Origin: Shewanella sp. KX20019 | Lineage (GTDB): Bacteria > Pseudomonadota > Gammaproteobacteria > Enterobacterales > Shewanellaceae | Length of the DNA: 64,000 bases | Direction of reading: 5' to 3' | NCBI RefSeq assembly: GCF_016757755.1 | Contig: NZ_CP068437.1 | Span: 1,054,001 to 1,118,000, forward strand | In this document: in pieces, positions 61,309-64,000 of the stretch | Layout of the letters: each line of letters starts with the position of its first letter | How positions within the stretch are numbered: the first letter of the stretch is position 1 | Notes under the pieces: model-generated | Database searches by the model: none | What the model was told of the DNA's origin: nothing | What the model saw: only the letters and a program-made list of their open reading frames with translations | Made by a program: the position numbers and the translations under genes

Positions 61309-61689
61309 TTAATGAAGCAAGCCTGGAACGGCAAGACTGAATGCTGATATAGGCGCTTTAAACTCTTCACCATCGCTTTTTTGCATGGTGTAGCTACCTT
61401 CCATTACGCCAAATGGGGTTTCTAAAACGGTACCGCTTGTGTATTGGTACGCAGTGTTTGGCTTTATTGTTGGGGTTTCACCAACGACGCCGGCGCCTTG
61501 GACTTCGCTCTTACGTCCATTGGCATCAGTGATGCACCAATGGCGGCTTTTCAGAGTGACATCTTGGTCGCCCAGATTAATAATGGTAATGGTATAACTG
61601 AATAGAAACTTCTCTTCATCTGGGGTTGACTGGGCTTCAATATATTCCGTTTTAACTTCAACTTTTACGGTTGTCGTACTTTGGGTCAT
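61309..61689 (-). CDS. apaG: ApaG protein
   Basis: 126 residues, single immunoglobulin-like beta domain of the ApaG/DUF525 family: VKVEVKTEYIEAQSTPDEEKFLFSYTITIINLGDQDVTLKSRHWCITDANGRKSEVQGAGVVGETPTIKPNTAYQYTSG with the glycine motif GxGVVGExP. The biochemical role is unsettled. It lies between rsmA and apaH in the conserved operon order. A terminator-like stem lies in the 146-base gap to rsmA, so part of apaGH expression may come from its own promoter. Confidence 0.95.
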   Translation of the reverse strand: MTQSTTTVKVEVKTEYIEAQSTPDEEKFLFSYTITIINLGDQDVTLKSRHWCITDANGRKSEVQGAGVVGETPTIKPNTAYQYTSGTVLETPFGVMEGSYTMQKSDGEEFKAPISAFSLAVPGLLH

Positions 61690-61782
61690 GTTTAGCCTTA
61701 AGTATGAAAAATCAATAACTGGTTAACATTATAGTAATGGCACTGGTACTGAATAGATAGAAAATGTGCTCTAATTCGAATA

Positions 61783-61812
61783 AAAAAAAGGGCAAATAAA
61801 TGCCCTTTTTTA
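61783..61812. terminator. Terminator-like stem between rsmA and apaG
   Basis: AAAAAAAGGGCA-AATAAA-TGCCCTTTTTT. On the minus strand it follows the rsmA stop by ~24 bases and has a T-run, so it should reduce read-through into apaGH. Confidence 0.78.
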
Positions 61813-61835
61813 GGTTTTGAAACCAACTTGATGCC

Positions 61836-62642
61836 TTAAGCTTGCTTGTCGATGAACAAGTTTGCCATGGCAACGTATTGCTCAACACTTATTTGCTCTG
61901 GTCGTAATGTAGCGTCGATATTAAGCTGCGAGAACTCATCATCACTAATCATGTGCTTGAGGTTATTCCTCAATGTCTTACGACGCATATTAAATGCAGT
62001 TGTTGTCAAATGCCTTAACATGTCCACATCTTTACAGGGAAAAGGTTTAGTTTTATAAGGCACTAAACGCACAACAGCCGAGTCTACTTTTGGAGGCGGA
62101 GTAAAACACCCTGGCGGCACTTCCAACACTGGCATGACTTGGCAATGATATTGTGCCATCACCGTCAGGCGGCCATAGGCTTTAGTCCCTGGGCTTGCTG
62201 ACAATCTTAATACCACTTCTTTTTGTAGCATGAAGTGCATATTTTCGATGTATTGTGCAAATTCAAACAGATGAAACATCAGTGGAGTAGAGATGTTATA
62301 AGGCAGATTACCAAATACTTTCATCTGCATATCTTCACGTACTAACTGTTTAAAATCAAAGTTAAGCGCATCACCCTGGTGGATCTCAAGCTTATCTTTT
62401 AGGGTTGGATGTTTTTTTAAACGCTCAACTAGATCTTTATCTAACTCGACGACCGTTAATTTGTCGATACCGCTAGCAACGGGCTCAGTAAGCGCGGCTA
62501 AGCCGGGACCGATTTCGACCATAACGTGGTTGTTATCTGGCGAAATGGCTCCGACGATTCGATTAATCACGTTCTGATCGGTTAAGAAGTTTTGGCCGAA
62601 GCGTTTTCTAGCCGTATGGCCTAAATGTACTTTATTACTCAT
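61836..62642 (-). CDS. rsmA: 16S rRNA dimethyladenosine transferase RsmA (KsgA)
   Basis: 268 residues. Dimethylates A1518 and A1519 of 16S rRNA near the end of small-subunit assembly, using SAM. RKRFGQNFLTDQNVINRIV at the start, the SAM motif VEIGPGLAALTEPV (near 44), VELDKDL, and the catalytic motif NLPYNIST (near 114), then FTPPPKVDSAVVRL. All features of KsgA are present. The gene starts 15 bases after pdxA ends, same strand, as in E. coli. Confidence 0.96.
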   Translation of the reverse strand: MSNKVHLGHTARKRFGQNFLTDQNVINRIVGAISPDNNHVMVEIGPGLAALTEPVASGIDKLTVVELDKDLVERLKKHPTLKDKLEIHQGDALNFDFKQLVREDMQMKVFGNLPYNISTPLMFHLFEFAQYIENMHFMLQKEVVLRLSASPGTKAYGRLTVMAQYHCQVMPVLEVPPGCFTPPPKVDSAVVRLVPYKTKPFPCKDVDMLRHLTTTAFNMRRKTLRNNLKHMISDDEFSQLNIDATLRPEQISVEQYVAMANLFIDKQA

Positions 62643-62657
62643 GGGTCAACTTTTTCA

Positions 62658-63641
62658 CTAATTCTTTGCAGCCAAATCAATGGCTCTATTCAATGCACAG
62701 ACAAAACTACCAATATCAGCAGAACCAGTGCCTGCAAGTTCTAAGGCCGTACCGTGGTCGACCGATGTTCTTATGTAGGGTAATCCTAGAGTAATATTGA
62801 CTGAACTGCCAAAACCTCTAGCTTTTAGTACTGGAAGGCCTTGATCGTGGTACATCGCGAGTACCACGTCAGCATCTTCTAAGTATTTGGGTTGGAACAA
62901 TGTATCAGCAGGCAGTGGACCAACGATATCCATACCTAACGCTCTTAATTCCTCAAGAGCAGGTATGATGGTATCGATCTCTTCTCTACCTAAATGCCCA
63001 TCTTCGCCCGCATGGGGGTTTAGGCCACAGACATAGATCTTAGGTGCTGGGATAGCAAATTTTTCCACAAGATCTTTGTGGAGAATTTTTACTATCTGAT
63101 GCAATCGGTCTCGAGTGATTGCCTTTGCTACATACGCCAGTGGAATATGTGTCGTGACTAGTGCGACCTGTAATCCAGGAGCTGCAAGCATCATGACGAC
63201 ATCTTGGCAATTTGCCTGATTAGCAAAAAACTCAGTATGGCCACTGAATGGGATCCCTGCTTGGTTAATAATCCCTTTATGCACGGGACCTGTCACCACA
63301 GCATCAAATTCACCCACCATGTTCTTCTCACCGGCAAAACGTAGTGTATCGACAACATAGTGACTGTTTTGCTCGTCGAGTTTGCCACATACCGCTTCGC
63401 TCTCCAAAGTAAAAGGAACAATGGTGAGCGTACCCGCTTCTTGAGCTTTAGCTGGTTGGTTTGGCTGGTAAGGTCGCAGTTGAACTGATAACCCTAACTT
63501 TTTGGCTCGAGTTTGTAATAATTGCGGATCAGCACAAACAACTAGCTCAGCAGGCCAAGCCTGCTGAGCTAGTTGTATTACTAAATCGGGGCCTATACCC
63601 GCCGGTTCACCCGGCGTGATAGCGATTCGTTTAGTCGACAA
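62658..63641 (-). CDS. pdxA: 4-hydroxythreonine-4-phosphate dehydrogenase
   Basis: 327 residues. NAD-dependent step of pyridoxal phosphate synthesis. ITPGEPAGIGPDLVIQLAQ at the start, the zinc ligand His in PFSGHTEFFA, YVCGLNPHAGEDGHLGREEIDTIIPAL, and AMYHDQGLPVLKARGFGSSVNITLGLPYIRTSVDHGTALELAG. Standard length. It follows surA after five bases and precedes rsmA, the conserved operon order. Confidence 0.96.
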   Translation of the reverse strand: MSTKRIAITPGEPAGIGPDLVIQLAQQAWPAELVVCADPQLLQTRAKKLGLSVQLRPYQPNQPAKAQEAGTLTIVPFTLESEAVCGKLDEQNSHYVVDTLRFAGEKNMVGEFDAVVTGPVHKGIINQAGIPFSGHTEFFANQANCQDVVMMLAAPGLQVALVTTHIPLAYVAKAITRDRLHQIVKILHKDLVEKFAIPAPKIYVCGLNPHAGEDGHLGREEIDTIIPALEELRALGMDIVGPLPADTLFQPKYLEDADVVLAMYHDQGLPVLKARGFGSSVNITLGLPYIRTSVDHGTALELAGTGSADIGSFVCALNRAIDLAAKN

Positions 63642-63646
63642 TATGA

Positions 63647-64000
63647 TTAACCTCGATTCGGTTCCGGCTCGAAAATATCGATAAATGCCTCAGCGCGCAT
63701 TTCATCTAACCAGTTCTGTAATTCTTCGTTAAATTTACGACGATATATCAACTGATGAGCTCGGTTAGTATTAAATTTATCGGTTGCATCGGTCGTGCGC
63801 TTTCCTTCAAGCTGAACAATGTGCCAGCCGTGAGTTGAGCGGAATGGTTCACTTATCTCACCCTCTTCGAGGGTGTTCAATGTTTGTTTAAATGCAGGCA
63901 CCCAGATATTAGGATCTGCCCACCCCAAATCACCGCCTTTCACTGCAGAACCAGGATCTTCTGAATATTGGCGTGCCAAATCTTCAAACTTAGCTTCACC
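63647..64000 (-). CDS. surA: Periplasmic chaperone/PPIase SurA (C-terminal part only)
   Basis: The frame continues beyond the right edge; 117 residues are visible. They are the end of the second parvulin domain, GEAKFEDLARQYSEDPGSAVKGGDLGWADPN...EEGEISEPFRSTHGWHIVQLEGKR, and the C-terminal helix (YRRKFNEELQNWLDEMRAEAFIDI) that joins the chaperone core. SurA escorts outer-membrane proteins through the periplasm. First visible gene of the operon; pdxA begins five bases after the stop. Start and signal peptide are outside the window. Confidence 0.94.
   Translation of the reverse strand, partial: GEAKFEDLARQYSEDPGSAVKGGDLGWADPNIWVPAFKQTLNTLEEGEISEPFRSTHGWHIVQLEGKRTTDATDKFNTNRAHQLIYRRKFNEELQNWLDEMRAEAFIDIFEPEPNRG

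Noticed and set aside
1..64000. tRNA, rRNA and CRISPR loci
   Set aside because: None was recognised by eye on either strand; a tRNAscan and Rfam run would be needed to exclude small RNAs.

Overview
The window looks like a chromosomal segment of a marine Shewanella or a very close relative. It carries the gamma-proteobacterial blocks surA-pdxA-rsmA-apaG-apaH, folA, rplU-rpmA-obgE, ispB and argR/mdh. It also has multiheme c-type cytochrome genes, DUF3718 proteins and a PepSY iron-uptake operon, all typical of Shewanella, and its base composition is moderate. This assignment is inferred from gene content only. I saw no tRNA, rRNA or CRISPR.

Left part (1-16.6 kb). The end of the putrescine permease gene potI is followed by a PuuB-type oxidoreductase (polyamine uptake and breakdown). 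A TetR-type regulator then faces a five-gene set: DsbL, DsbI, a small lipoprotein, a Tsx-like outer-membrane channel and periplasmic arylsulfate sulfotransferase with its four catalytic residues intact. A TonB-dependent receptor diverges from a DUF3325-like/DUF3649-like/PepSY operon across a region with Fur-like sites. A GshB-like ATP-grasp ligase then overlaps a two-domain protein, N-formylglutamate amidohydrolase fused to a DUF1704 (tyrosine-carboxypeptidase-like) metallopeptidase. This ligase/hydrolase pair is the best candidate for an undescribed system.

Accessory part (16.6-23.9 kb). After two copies of a ~250-bp repeat comes a gene-cassette array on the minus strand: five cassettes, five attC sites and an attI-like end, with no integrase gene. 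Each cassette start is the reverse complement of the first bases of its own attC, which strongly supports the reading. One attC is split exactly in its GTT core by an IS1111-group element (17734-19302). The 3' non-coding region of that element contains the target octamer GGGCGTTA, as expected of a guide ('seek'/bridge) RNA. Another attC is split by an IS3-family element with a 3-bp duplication. The array ends near seven 58-bp tandem repeats that grew out of the last codons of ppiC.

Middle part (24-44.7 kb). This holds a small HExxH protein, pyrC, a type IV pilin, rsuA, a dicarboxylate symporter fused to a solute-binding domain, a LysR/FMN-reductase pair, two related LysR-type regulators (one with a seven-cysteine tail) and nrfBCD without nrfA. 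Next are a folded inverted-repeat element, an Atm1-type ABC transporter, small unknown genes, a histidine phosphatase, fpr and a GST-like protein.

Right part (44.8-64 kb). A Fur-controlled fbpABC ferric iron importer has a terminator between fbpA and fbpBC. It is followed by a DyP-type peroxidase, a cupin, argR with an ARG box, mdh, ispB, rplU-rpmA, obgE, the YjjPB exporter, folA, a DUF3718 protein, a chemoreceptor and the apaH-apaG-rsmA-pdxA-surA operon. The window ends inside surA.
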